From an uncultured Eubacteriales bacterium (lineage in GTDB: Bacteria > Bacillota > Clostridia > Peptostreptococcales > Anaerovoracaceae): a stretch of DNA of 64,000 bases. Made by a program: the position numbers and the translations under genes. Each line of letters begins with the position of its first letter. The stretch's first letter is position 1. The stretch spans positions 19,214 through 83,213 of the forward strand of contig CACYQX010000004.1 of NCBI GenBank assembly GCA_902776725.1. The letters run 5' to 3'. The notes below the pieces were generated by a model, which saw only the letters and a program-made list of their open reading frames with translations, ran no database searches and was not told the origin of the DNA. Below are positions 47,928 to 57,050 of this stretch, one piece after another.

Positions 47928-49943
47928 ATGATAAAAGACACGAACAAAGTAAGCATCAGAGGCCAAAAGAGGGTTCTTTTTGTGTTTGCGATAATCCTTG
48001 TTTTTATGTTTCTTTTGCTTTTTAGGACTGCTTGGATACAAATCGTAAAGGGTGAGGAGTATACGGAGCGCGCGGTAGAGCAGCAGACGAGCGATATACC
48101 TCTGGACGCAAAGCGCGGATCCATATACGACCGCAACGGAGAGATTCTTGCATCGAGTACAACGTCATATAACCTCTGGGTAAGACCTGCGCAGCTCAAA
48201 GAAAACTATACAAGGGAGAGATTGGTTGAGATATCCAGTCTTCTTGCCATGGACCTTTCTATGGATGCGGGCAAAATCCTTGAGAAGATGACATCGGAAT
48301 CGGCGCTTGTAAAGATTACCGGCGGGCTTACAAAGGAAGTTGCGGACAGGATCAAGGAGCACGGAGTCTATGGTCTTGAACTCGCGGCATATACCAATCG
48401 CCTTTATCCGCTCGGAACAACCGCGGCGATTGTCCTTGGAAGCGTAAACGTTGATGGCATCGGGCGTTCGGGAATTGAGCTCGAGTATAACGAATACCTG
48501 AGCGGCGTTGCGGGAAGAACGGTGCACGACCAGGATCTCGCGGGAAACCTCCTTGCCTTTGGAGAGAGCAAGACCTATGATGCGCAGAACGGACTCAATA
48601 TAGAGCTTACGATAGACGAGGTGCTACAGCACTATCTCGATGATGCGGTGCTGAACGGACTTAATACAACAAAGGCCGAGAAGGTCTGCGGAATAGCTAT
48701 GGATCCAAAGACCGGCGAGATACTTGCAATGTCGGTTTATCCAACCTTTGATCCAAACAATGCAACCGAGCCTGCGGACCAGGAGGCAAAGAAGGCATTT
48801 GAAAAACTTACGGAAAATGAGCAGCTTGATATAATCTACGACCTCTGGAGAAATCCGATTGTTACGGATATCTACGAGCCGGGTTCCACGTTCAAGCTCA
48901 TCACATCATCGGCTATGCTGGAGGAAGGTCTTGCAAATCCCGATACTGAATACTACTGCGGAGGAACGATTACGGTTTACGACGCTGAGATATCAGAGCC
49001 GTTGGATGAGATACACGGACAGCAGACGCTTACGCAGGCGGTAGGAAACTCCTGCAACGTCGCTCACGTTCAAATGGCACAGAGCCTTGGAATAAACAGA
49101 TTGTATAAATACATCGAACTATATGGACTTACATCTATTACAGGAATAGACTATCCGGGCGAAAGCGGTTCCATGATTTACGATAAAGACACTTATGGAC
49201 CGGTAGAACTTGCGACAACGGGCTTCGGTCAGGGAATTGCAATCACACCGATACAGCTTATCACAGCCGTAAGCGCGATAGGAAACGAAGGCATGCTCGT
49301 TCAGCCGCACCTCGTAAGAAGGCTTATGGATGATAACGGTGAAACAGTTTTGGAATACAGGACGGAAGCTGTAAGAAAAGTGATTTCCGCAGCAACCGCT
49401 CACGAGATGCTCAGCATCATGGAGCAGCAAATAGAATTCTACGGCGGAACCAACGCTAAGATTCCCGGATACAGAATGGGTGGCAAGACGGGAACCGCTG
49501 AGCGTGTAGTCGAAAACAGCGAAGGCGGATACGACGAATACTATAACACCTCATTCGTTTCCTTGGTTCCGATAGACAATCCTCAGCTTGCAGTACTCGT
49601 AGTATGTTATGCGCCAAAGGCCGGACAGTTCGGATCTCAGACGGCGATACCTATTGTTAAGGAGTTCCTGACAAAGGCGCTTCCTTATATGAATATTGAG
49701 CGTACGGACTCTGTTGCACAGGAGTATCAAGAAATTGCTTATAGCTATGTTCCGGATGTAACCGGGATGACATACAAAGAGGCAATAGAAGTCCTGAAGG
49801 CATATGGTCTTAACTATGCCGTAAGACCTGAGTCATCAGAGGATGAAGTTGACGATGATATGGACTTTGTCGTTGTGGATCAGTATCCAAAGGGTGGCGA
49901 AAAGATGCCTAATGAAGATATAGTTTATCTTTACAGAGAGTAA
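47928..49943 (+). CDS. Penicillin-binding protein 2 family transpeptidase (FtsI/SpoVD-like)
   Basis: A 671-residue class B PBP that cross-links septal peptidoglycan. One N-terminal membrane helix (about residues 17-40), then the PBP dimerisation domain ('DAKRGSIYDRNGEILASS') and the transpeptidase: S320-TFK (catalytic Ser), S375-CN and K520-TGT. One PASTA domain occupies about residues 605-671 ('YVPDVTGMTYKEAIEVLK'). One PASTA repeat and the length are closer to SpoVD than to PBP2b, but it is the only class B PBP in this cluster, so it may serve division. AAGGAG precedes the ATG. Confidence 0.94.
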   Translation: MIKDTNKVSIRGQKRVLFVFAIILVFMFLLLFRTAWIQIVKGEEYTERAVEQQTSDIPLDAKRGSIYDRNGEILASSTTSYNLWVRPAQLKENYTRERLVEISSLLAMDLSMDAGKILEKMTSESALVKITGGLTKEVADRIKEHGVYGLELAAYTNRLYPLGTTAAIVLGSVNVDGIGRSGIELEYNEYLSGVAGRTVHDQDLAGNLLAFGESKTYDAQNGLNIELTIDEVLQHYLDDAVLNGLNTTKAEKVCGIAMDPKTGEILAMSVYPTFDPNNATEPADQEAKKAFEKLTENEQLDIIYDLWRNPIVTDIYEPGSTFKLITSSAMLEEGLANPDTEYYCGGTITVYDAEISEPLDEIHGQQTLTQAVGNSCNVAHVQMAQSLGINRLYKYIELYGLTSITGIDYPGESGSMIYDKDTYGPVELATTGFGQGIAITPIQLITAVSAIGNEGMLVQPHLVRRLMDDNGETVLEYRTEAVRKVISAATAHEMLSIMEQQIEFYGGTNAKIPGYRMGGKTGTAERVVENSEGGYDEYYNTSFVSLVPIDNPQLAVLVVCYAPKAGQFGSQTAIPIVKEFLTKALPYMNIERTDSVAQEYQEIAYSYVPDVTGMTYKEAIEVLKAYGLNYAVRPESSEDEVDDDMDFVVVDQYPKGGEKMPNEDIVYLYRE

Positions 49944-49957
49944 CAAAGAGAGACGTC

Positions 49958-51385
49958 ATGGACAGAATAAACGTCGGTGAAGTAGTAAAAGCTACGGGTG
50001 GAAAATTGATATGCGGAACCGCAGATGCTGCGATAGAAAGTGTATGCATGGACTCCAGAATCGTGAGCGAGAATTCGCTTTTTGTTGCGATACCCGGAGA
50101 GCGTACCGACGGACATAAATACTTAGATGCCGCATTTGACAAAGGTGCATCCTGCGCTCTTGTCTCCAGGGAAGTGGATGTTCCGAACGGAATGGCGTGT
50201 GTACTTGTAGATGATACGGTATATGCGCTCCAGGAACTCAGCAGATGGTATATGTCCGAGCGTCTTTCGATGAAGAAGCTTGCAGTGACCGGAAGCGTGG
50301 GAAAAACCACGACGAGAGATTTGCTATTTGCTGCGGTCAGCAGTAAATATAGGGCTGGAAAGAACAATAAGAATTTCAACAGCGATATCGGTCTTCCGTT
50401 GACGGTTTTGACTTTTGACAGCGATATGGAAGTCGGAGTCATGGAGATGGGAACGAGTGGCGGCATGCACGAGGTGGAACGCCTTGCCGATCTTGTAAGA
50501 CCTGATGTGGCTATCATAACAAATATCGGTGTGTCTCATATAGAGCACCTTGGATCAAGGGATAACATTCTAAAGGCCAAACTTGGAATTGCGGAGTATT
50601 TTTCCGCCGAGAATACTTTGATAATAAATGCGAATGATGACAAACTATGCTCGATAAAGGAAAGTCATCCCAAGTACAAGATAGTAACCGTTGGAAACGT
50701 AGATGCGTTATGCGATGTGGACTATCTTGTGAAGGATATAAAGGAAATCGGGACAGAGGGTTTAAAGTTTAGACTCTGCCATGAAGAAGGAGAGTACGAA
50801 GTCGAGCTTCCGATACCGGGTGAACACAATGCTATAAATGCTGCACTTGCGATAGCGGGTGCCGGGGCTGCCGGCGTTTCAGTGGAAGAGGCGATAAGCG
50901 GCATGGCTGATATGACGACGACGGGAAGCAGACTCAGGATGATAGAGGTGGGCGGCTTCAGAATTATAGATGATGCATATAATGCTGCGCCGGCATCGAT
51001 GAAGTCGGCAATCACGACACTCATGCATGCGGAAGGCAAAAAGAAGATAGCGATGCTCGGAGACATGAATGAACTCGGAGAAGAGAGCGAAGAAATGCAT
51101 TTCGGTGTTGGTCGCTTTGCTGCGGAGCACGATGTGGATGTACTCATAACAGTTGGGGAAAAGGCTGCCGCTATTGCAGCGGGAGCAGAGGACGCACTCC
51201 GAAGCAAAATGACGGCAGGAGAAAAAACGCGGACCACGATTATTAGATGTGAAGAAAAAGCGGCTGCCTATATGGTGCTTAAGGGAATAGCGAGTAAAGG
51301 AGATATCGTTCTCGTCAAGGCATCGCGCGGAATGGCGCTCGATGAACTCGTTCAAAGAATAGAAGACGATTATAAGGGGCAATAG
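49958..51385 (+). CDS. murF: UDP-MurNAc-tripeptide--D-alanyl-D-alanine ligase
   Basis: A 475-residue Mur ligase that adds D-Ala-D-Ala to the UDP-MurNAc-tripeptide. 'SVCMDSRIVSENSLFVAIPGERTDGHKYL' is the MurF N-terminal substrate domain, 'VTGSVGKTTTRDLL' the ATP P-loop, and 'DAYNAAPASMKSAI' the C-terminal signature. It follows the PBP gene directly; murE, often between them in Bacillota, is missing here. Confidence 0.96.
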   Translation: MDRINVGEVVKATGGKLICGTADAAIESVCMDSRIVSENSLFVAIPGERTDGHKYLDAAFDKGASCALVSREVDVPNGMACVLVDDTVYALQELSRWYMSERLSMKKLAVTGSVGKTTTRDLLFAAVSSKYRAGKNNKNFNSDIGLPLTVLTFDSDMEVGVMEMGTSGGMHEVERLADLVRPDVAIITNIGVSHIEHLGSRDNILKAKLGIAEYFSAENTLIINANDDKLCSIKESHPKYKIVTVGNVDALCDVDYLVKDIKEIGTEGLKFRLCHEEGEYEVELPIPGEHNAINAALAIAGAGAAGVSVEEAISGMADMTTTGSRLRMIEVGGFRIIDDAYNAAPASMKSAITTLMHAEGKKKIAMLGDMNELGEESEEMHFGVGRFAAEHDVDVLITVGEKAAAIAAGAEDALRSKMTAGEKTRTTIIRCEEKAAAYMVLKGIASKGDIVLVKASRGMALDELVQRIEDDYKGQ

Positions 51386-51392
51386 GGTAGAG

Positions 51393-52361
51393 ATGAATTT
51401 TTTGCATGTTGTATTGGTAATCCTTTTGGGGGCGGTGGTTTCGGGACTGCTGACTTTTCTTGAAATACCGTTTCTAAAGAATCATCAGTTTAAACAATAT
51501 ATACGCGAGGAAGGACCTGCTTCGCATCAGAAGAAGGCGGGAACTCCAACCATGGGCGGCATCGCCATGATTGCGGCGCTCGTCATTCTTACATTTGTAG
51601 TAGTCGGAGTATCATCGACATCAATCTTGATGCTCATCGTCACCATAGTCTTTGGCGGAATCGGATTCATGGATGACTACATCAAAGTCGCCGCAAAGCA
51701 TAATCTGGGTCTCACGGCAAAGCAAAAACTTGCGCTCCAGCTCGTATTTGGAATCGCACTTGGAATATACATAAAGTTTTTCACCGAGCTTGGTACGGCT
51801 GTCTATATTCCGTTTTATGGAAAGCAGATTGACTTTGGAATACTCTATATTCCTTTCGTGGCGTTCGTTCTGGTTGCGATGGCAAACAGCGTCAATCTTA
51901 CGGACGGGCTTGACGGACTTTGTTCCGGAGTAACGGCGATAGTTGCTTTCTTCTTTGCTCTGATGGGAATAAAACTCGGACAGGCGGTACCGACAAGTTA
52001 TAGTGCTGCGCTCTGCGGAGTTTGCCTAGGGTTCCTCGTGTTCAACAAAAATCCTGCAAAGCTCTTCATGGGAGATACGGGTTCCATGGCCTTGGGTTCC
52101 GCAGTTGCGGTTATAGCGATAGTAATGAAGATGGAATTCTTCCTGGTGATTGCGGGATTCATATATGTTATGGAATCGCTTTCGGTAATGATCCAGGTAA
52201 TAAGCTTCCAGACGAGAGGCAAGAGAATCTTCCGCATGTCGCCGATTCATCATCACTTTGAGCTTGGCGGTATGGCAGAGAAGAACGTGGTCTTTATGTT
52301 CTGGGGCGTTGCGGCAGTTTGTTCCGTACTGGCTTATCTGATATTTTCGATACATGCGTAG
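51393..52361 (+). CDS. mraY: Phospho-N-acetylmuramoyl-pentapeptide transferase
   Basis: A 322-residue polytopic membrane enzyme that makes lipid I from UDP-MurNAc-pentapeptide and undecaprenyl phosphate. Signatures: 'ASHQKKAGTPTMGGIAMI', 'GFMDDYIKV' with the catalytic Asp pair, 'NSVNLTDGLDGL' and 'FMGDTGSMALG', ending in 'RMSPIHHHFEL'. The family pattern is complete. Confidence 0.98.
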   Translation: MNFLHVVLVILLGAVVSGLLTFLEIPFLKNHQFKQYIREEGPASHQKKAGTPTMGGIAMIAALVILTFVVVGVSSTSILMLIVTIVFGGIGFMDDYIKVAAKHNLGLTAKQKLALQLVFGIALGIYIKFFTELGTAVYIPFYGKQIDFGILYIPFVAFVLVAMANSVNLTDGLDGLCSGVTAIVAFFFALMGIKLGQAVPTSYSAALCGVCLGFLVFNKNPAKLFMGDTGSMALGSAVAVIAIVMKMEFFLVIAGFIYVMESLSVMIQVISFQTRGKRIFRMSPIHHHFELGGMAEKNVVFMFWGVAAVCSVLAYLIFSIHA

Positions 52362-52379
52362 AAACGATTGGAGATAATT

Positions 52380-53753
52380 ATGCGTACAAATCTTGATAAT
52401 TTACAGGGTAAAAGAGTTCTGATCGTTGGGCTCGCTCGCACGGGAATCGCCGTATGTCAGACGCTTCTCGATATGGGTGCTCAGGTAACGGTGCATGATA
52501 GCAAAAATGAAAGTGAATTCGATAAGAATTTCATAACATATCTAAAGAGCAGAGAAGTAGCATGCTTTTTCGGTTCAATCCCTGAGGATATGTCAGAGTT
52601 CGATATGCTGATTCTGAGTCCGGGCGTAAGCCCTGAGCTTCCGTTTATACAGGAAGCCGCATCAAGAGGGGCGGAGATTACGGGAGAGATTGAACTTGCG
52701 TATAGAGTGAGCAGGGGAAACATCGTGGCGATTACCGGAACAAACGGAAAGACCACGACTACGACCTTGGTTGGCGAAATATTCAGAGCCTCGGGTCGCA
52801 AGACGCATGTTGTCGGTAATATAGGCGTTGCCGCAATTGCGGACGCGGCGGCGGCGGACGAACAGGATTGGTTGATAACCGAGGTGAGCAGTTTCCAGCT
52901 TGAGACTACCAAGTACTTCAAACCGCAGATATCCGCAATCCTTAACCTGACGCCCGATCATCTCAATCGCCACCATACGATGGAGGCATATGGCGCGGCT
53001 AAGGCTAAGATATTTGCAAACCAGACCGAGGCGGGATTTTTGATCATAAACTATGACGACAAAGAATGCTACGCTTTGGCCAAGGAATGCAAGGCGAGAA
53101 TCGTTCCGTTCAGCAGGCTGGAGGAACTTGACTTTGGCGCTTTTGTGAAGGATGGGAAGGCTGTAATCAAGGATGACGAACGGCTTGTGGAAATCTGCGA
53201 TCTAGACGACGTCAAGATAATAGGCAGCCATAATGTGGAGAATATACTTGCGGCAGCTGCGATTTCATATTTCGCGGGAATAGATTATCAGGTGATCGGG
53301 CAGGCAATCCTGTCCTTTGCCGGAGTTGAACACAGAATCGAATACTGCGGAGAAATCGACGGCATTAAATATTACAACGATTCCAAGGGTACAAATGTAG
53401 ATGCGGCTGTAACCGCAATCAAGGCAATAAAGGAGAATATAATTCTGATTGCCGGAGGTGACGGCAAGGCGCAGGATTTTGAACCGTTTATACAGGCTTT
53501 CGGTGGTGCTGTTAAGAAGATGGTTCTTCTTGGACGCGATGCAAAGATAATTTCTGAGGCGGCTGAGAAAAACGGATTTACCGATTATGTATTCTGTAAG
53601 GATATGCCGGACTGCGTGAGAACTGCGACGGAACTTGCGGAAAAAGGGGATACAGTTCTTCTTTCACCGGCTTGTGCGAGCTGGGATATGTACGAGAATT
53701 TTGAACAGCGCGGAGACCATTTTAAGGAGTGCGTCGACGCTTTGAGGAGATAG
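52380..53753 (+). CDS. murD: UDP-N-acetylmuramoylalanine--D-glutamate ligase
   Basis: A 457-residue Mur ligase. 'LQGKRVLIVGLARTGIAVC' begins the N-terminal Rossmann-like domain, 'ITGTNGKTTTTTLVGEI' is the P-loop, 'NLTPDHLNRH' the central signature and 'NDSKGTNVDA' the C-terminal one. ATG 52380 has GGAG 6 bases upstream and is preferred over the TTG at 52368. It ends 2 bases before ftsW. Confidence 0.97.
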   Translation: MRTNLDNLQGKRVLIVGLARTGIAVCQTLLDMGAQVTVHDSKNESEFDKNFITYLKSREVACFFGSIPEDMSEFDMLILSPGVSPELPFIQEAASRGAEITGEIELAYRVSRGNIVAITGTNGKTTTTTLVGEIFRASGRKTHVVGNIGVAAIADAAAADEQDWLITEVSSFQLETTKYFKPQISAILNLTPDHLNRHHTMEAYGAAKAKIFANQTEAGFLIINYDDKECYALAKECKARIVPFSRLEELDFGAFVKDGKAVIKDDERLVEICDLDDVKIIGSHNVENILAAAAISYFAGIDYQVIGQAILSFAGVEHRIEYCGEIDGIKYYNDSKGTNVDAAVTAIKAIKENIILIAGGDGKAQDFEPFIQAFGGAVKKMVLLGRDAKIISEAAEKNGFTDYVFCKDMPDCVRTATELAEKGDTVLLSPACASWDMYENFEQRGDHFKECVDALRR

Positions 53754-53755
53754 AG

Positions 53756-54937
53756 ATGACAAGAGGGTCAACAGCGGTTAGTGGCACAATTCAAATGAAT
53801 ACCGTAAAGAGAAGGGTTAAGAAGGGAAGTGCGGATTCTCTTCTGATTGTGCTTACTACAATTCTGGCCGTCTTTGGAATGGTAATGGTTTTTAGCGCGA
53901 GCTATTATAACGCTATTAACGATAACGGCACACCGTACTCATATCTGTGGAAGCAGGCGTTCTTTGTTTTCAGCGGCTATATCATTATGTATGTGGTAGC
54001 AAATATGAACTATGGTGTGTGGAAGAAATTCGCGTATCCGCTTGCAGTAATAGGCTTTGTTCTTTTGGTTCTTTTGCTTACACCGATGGGAGTTACGTAT
54101 AACGGAGCAACAAGATGGCTCTACCTCGGTATCGGCGGTGTAGGATTTACAATCATGCCGGGTGAATTGGCCAAGTTCTTCTTAATCATCTTTTGTGCAA
54201 CATACTTTGCTTCTGATATGAGTAGAGCAAGAAAACTTACGGGCATACTTCCTATCCTTGCCTATACGGCAATAGTGGGAGCCCTCATTATAAAGCAACC
54301 GAACCTTTCGACGGCTATTACCGTTGTCATAATAAGCATAGGCGTTGCTTTTCTCGCAGGCATGCATTGGAGATATATTCTGCTTATGGTAGGAGGTGCC
54401 GTTGCGGGAGCGTATTATCTATTCTTTATAGACAAAGGTTATTGGCACGAGCGTGTTATAAGCTTTATGGATCCGTTTGCCGATGAACTTGGAAGCGGAT
54501 ATCAGGTTGTTCAGGGACTGTTGGCGCTGGGCTCCGGCGGTCTCTACGGAAAGGGACTTGGACAGAGCGTTCAGAAGAACCTTTATCTTCCGGAACCGCA
54601 GAATGATTTTATTCTCGCTATAATCGGTGAGGAACTTGGATTCCTGGGGATACTCGCTCTTATGATTGTATATGCTTTGATAGTTTGGAGAATATTCTAC
54701 ATAGCGATCAAGAGCAAAGATAATTTTGGAATGCTCTTAAGTGCGGGCGTAGCCATAATGATCGGTGCTCAGGTAGTCCTGAATGTTGCCGTAGTTACTT
54801 CGTCCATGCCGCCTACGGGAATAGCGCTTCCCTTTGTGAGTTATGGAGGAAACGCACTTTGGATATTCATGGTTTTGATAGGAATTGTTTTGAACGTATC
54901 AAAGTATCAGGTTGTTGATGAAGAAGGTGACGCATGA
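53756..54937 (+). CDS. ftsW: Lipid II polymerase FtsW (SEDS family)
   Basis: A 393-residue SEDS glycosyltransferase with about ten helices that polymerises lipid II at the septum with its partner PBP. 'FSASYYNA' near the first helix, 'ARPGELAKFF'-type sequence read here as 'IMPGELAKFFLIIF', 'QVVQGLLALGSGGLYGKGLGQS' and 'PPTGIALPFVSYGGNAL' are SEDS signatures. GAGGAGA lies 5 bases before the ATG. The longer frame upstream overlaps murD. It overlaps murG by 4 bases. SpoVE is the main alternative name. Confidence 0.95.
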   Translation: MTRGSTAVSGTIQMNTVKRRVKKGSADSLLIVLTTILAVFGMVMVFSASYYNAINDNGTPYSYLWKQAFFVFSGYIIMYVVANMNYGVWKKFAYPLAVIGFVLLVLLLTPMGVTYNGATRWLYLGIGGVGFTIMPGELAKFFLIIFCATYFASDMSRARKLTGILPILAYTAIVGALIIKQPNLSTAITVVIISIGVAFLAGMHWRYILLMVGGAVAGAYYLFFIDKGYWHERVISFMDPFADELGSGYQVVQGLLALGSGGLYGKGLGQSVQKNLYLPEPQNDFILAIIGEELGFLGILALMIVYALIVWRIFYIAIKSKDNFGMLLSAGVAIMIGAQVVLNVAVVTSSMPPTGIALPFVSYGGNALWIFMVLIGIVLNVSKYQVVDEEGDA

Positions 54938-56058
54938 GGGTTTTGTTTACCGGTGGCGGATCGGGAGGACATTTCTTTCCGGCGATAGCGATTGCGGAGG
55001 AGTTTAAAAAACGCATGCCCGATGCGGAGATGCTTTATCTTGGAAACAAAAAAGCTCTCGAGAGCAGGGAGGCTCCCGCACACGGAATAGAATTCAAAGC
55101 CGTTCCGTCGAGGTGCCTTGACTTGGGATATGGTGGCTTGTTTGCTCACGTCTATGAGATGTTTGCTTCTTCGACACAGATGTCGGCAGGCCTTATAAAA
55201 TCGAATAGCATAATCAAAAAATTCAAACCGGATATCGCGATAGGTACCGGAGGTTTCGTTTCTTTCCCCGTAATACTTGCCGCGGAGAGGCAGGGTGTAA
55301 AATGCTATATTCACGAGCAGAATGCAGCACCCGGCAGGGGAAACAGAGTGATGGCCAAGAAGGCCAGAAGGATTTTTACAGGGTTCCCCGGAACTGAAGA
55401 CAGTTTGGGATTCCCTGAAAAAACCATCTATGTAGGAAATCCTGTGAGAGAAGAATTCTATAGTTTAGACAAAAAAACTTCTAGAAAAAGTCTCGGGATA
55501 CCGGAAGATGATTTTGTTGTATTCTCGGTGGGCGGAAGCCTTGGCTCGGAGGTCTTAAACGATGTGGCCCTGGAGTATGCCAAAAGAATCAATAAAAAAG
55601 AGGGGAGCACATTAATCTGCGGTACGGGGAGACCTTTGCTTAAGGAGTATAGCGAAAAAGCCGCAAAAGAGGGTATAGAGCTCGGTGGCAACATACATAT
55701 GGATGGATTCATAAGCAATATCAAGGACTGTATCGGAGCAGCGGACCTTGTTATCTGCAGAGCAGGTGCGATGTCGATAGCGGAGCTGCTTGTTGCCGGA
55801 AGACCTTCCATTATCATCCCGTATCCGGGTTCCGTCGGTGATCATCAGTATTACAATGCCAAGACTGTCCAGGATGCCGGCGGTGCTGTGATGTATGAGC
55901 AAAAGGATGCGGATCCGGTTGTGGTCTGCGACAAGATTGAGGAACTAAGAAACATACCTGGAAAGCTGGATGAAATGGGAGAAGCATGCTTAAAGATAGC
56001 ACCCACAGCGGTTGCTTCCAAGATATATGAAGAGATAATGGCAGACTATGAGAAGTAA
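54934..56058 (+). CDS. murG: MurG glycosyltransferase
   Basis: A 374-residue peripheral membrane GT28 enzyme that adds GlcNAc to lipid I to form lipid II. 'FTGGGSGGHFFPAIAIAEEF' is the N-terminal glycine-rich loop, 'GTGGFVSFPVILAA' and 'HEQNAAPGRGNR' follow, and 'CRAGAMSIAELLVAGRPSIIIPYP' is the UDP-GlcNAc site. It overlaps ftsW by 4 and ftsQ by 11 bases. Confidence 0.98.
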   Translation: MRVLFTGGGSGGHFFPAIAIAEEFKKRMPDAEMLYLGNKKALESREAPAHGIEFKAVPSRCLDLGYGGLFAHVYEMFASSTQMSAGLIKSNSIIKKFKPDIAIGTGGFVSFPVILAAERQGVKCYIHEQNAAPGRGNRVMAKKARRIFTGFPGTEDSLGFPEKTIYVGNPVREEFYSLDKKTSRKSLGIPEDDFVVFSVGGSLGSEVLNDVALEYAKRINKKEGSTLICGTGRPLLKEYSEKAAKEGIELGGNIHMDGFISNIKDCIGAADLVICRAGAMSIAELLVAGRPSIIIPYPGSVGDHQYYNAKTVQDAGGAVMYEQKDADPVVVCDKIEELRNIPGKLDEMGEACLKIAPTAVASKIYEEIMADYEK

Positions 56059-56839
56059 GAAGTATTCAGTTGATTTTGAATCGGGTGACGAGCAGGTCGT
56101 CGTAAAGAAGAAACGCAAATCTCACTTTCTGAGAAATTTGCTGATTTTCCTGCTGATTTGCGGCGGTATCTTTTTGTTCCTGAGATCTGACTATTTCATA
56201 ATCAAGGATATCGAAGTCGAAGGAAATACATATTATACAGACAGTGAAATCAAGCGCATTGCCGAGGCTAAGACGGGAAACAATATAATATTCAATGCGG
56301 AAATCGATAGGATGGAAGGGAACCTCGAACAGAATCCTTTCTTTAAGACAATCAAAATCAAAAGAAAACTACCGAACACATTGGTTATAGAAGTTGAAGA
56401 AAGAACGCAGATGGCGGCCATCGAATTTGGCGACAAGTATGTCGTAATCGATGAAGAGGGCGTTGTGCTCAGGATGACGGATGTCGACCCCAAGGTTACC
56501 ATCCTAACGGGTCTCACCATCAGCAAGATGGATATCGGGGAGCCGCTCGAAGCCGAGGAGAAGGAGAATCTCTCGATGACGCTTAGGATGCTCAAAACTA
56601 TGCAGGAAGGCGACCTGTATTTCAAGATGATAGATGTATCAAAAGTCGTTATCAAAGCTTATATATATGACACCCTGATAGTAAAGGGAACCCCATCAGA
56701 GGTTTTCTCGGCTATCGAGGCAGGGGATGTGCAACTCGTAGTGAGTGATCTCTTTGACAAGGGTATAAGCAGGGGAACGATTAAAATGGGCGGAAGCGGA
56801 ACCGTAATATTTACGCCCGATATCGAAGACGGAGACTAA
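56048..56839 (+). CDS. ftsQ: Cell division protein FtsQ/DivIB
   Basis: A 263-residue bitopic membrane protein: basic cytoplasmic start, one helix (about residues 28-46), a POTRA domain ('FIIKDIEVEGNTYYTDSEIKRIAEA') and the FtsQ beta domain ending in an extracytoplasmic tail. It bridges early and late division proteins. In this cluster FtsA is absent and ftsZ follows after a terminator and its own promoter region. Confidence 0.93.
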   Translation: MRSKKYSVDFESGDEQVVVKKKRKSHFLRNLLIFLLICGGIFLFLRSDYFIIKDIEVEGNTYYTDSEIKRIAEAKTGNNIIFNAEIDRMEGNLEQNPFFKTIKIKRKLPNTLVIEVEERTQMAAIEFGDKYVVIDEEGVVLRMTDVDPKVTILTGLTISKMDIGEPLEAEEKENLSMTLRMLKTMQEGDLYFKMIDVSKVVIKAYIYDTLIVKGTPSEVFSAIEAGDVQLVVSDLFDKGISRGTIKMGGSGTVIFTPDIEDGD

Positions 56840-56861
56840 TTCGTAAATGCTTTCTTATAGC

Positions 56862-56906
56862 AAAAATGCCCTGGTGGTCGATTTGGCCTCAGGGCATTTT
56901 TGTTTT
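56862..56906 (+). terminator. Terminator ending the main dcw transcript
   Basis: AAAAATGCCCTG/CAGGGCATTTTT, a 12-bp stem with a 16-base loop, followed by GTTTTC. Confidence 0.92.
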
Positions 56907-56971
56907 CATAATAGGTTTTATCGCAAACCAAATCGGCAAAACTTCTACGAAAAAAGCCGAAAAACCCCAAA

Positions 56972-57017
56972 AAATGCACAAAAAAATGGTGCATTTGCTT
57001 CATCGCTATTGTATAAT
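56972..57017 (+). promoter_or_regulatory. ftsZ promoter region with inverted repeat
   Basis: TATAAT (57012-57017) lies 33 bases before the ftsZ ATG. An exact 8-bp inverted repeat, AAATGCAC (56972-56979) and GTGCATTT (56989-56996), covers the -35 position, which is otherwise poor. An activator or repressor may bind there. Confidence 0.6.
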
Positions 57018-57050
57018 AAAGTATATTTGTGAAAGATTAGGAGGCATAAG

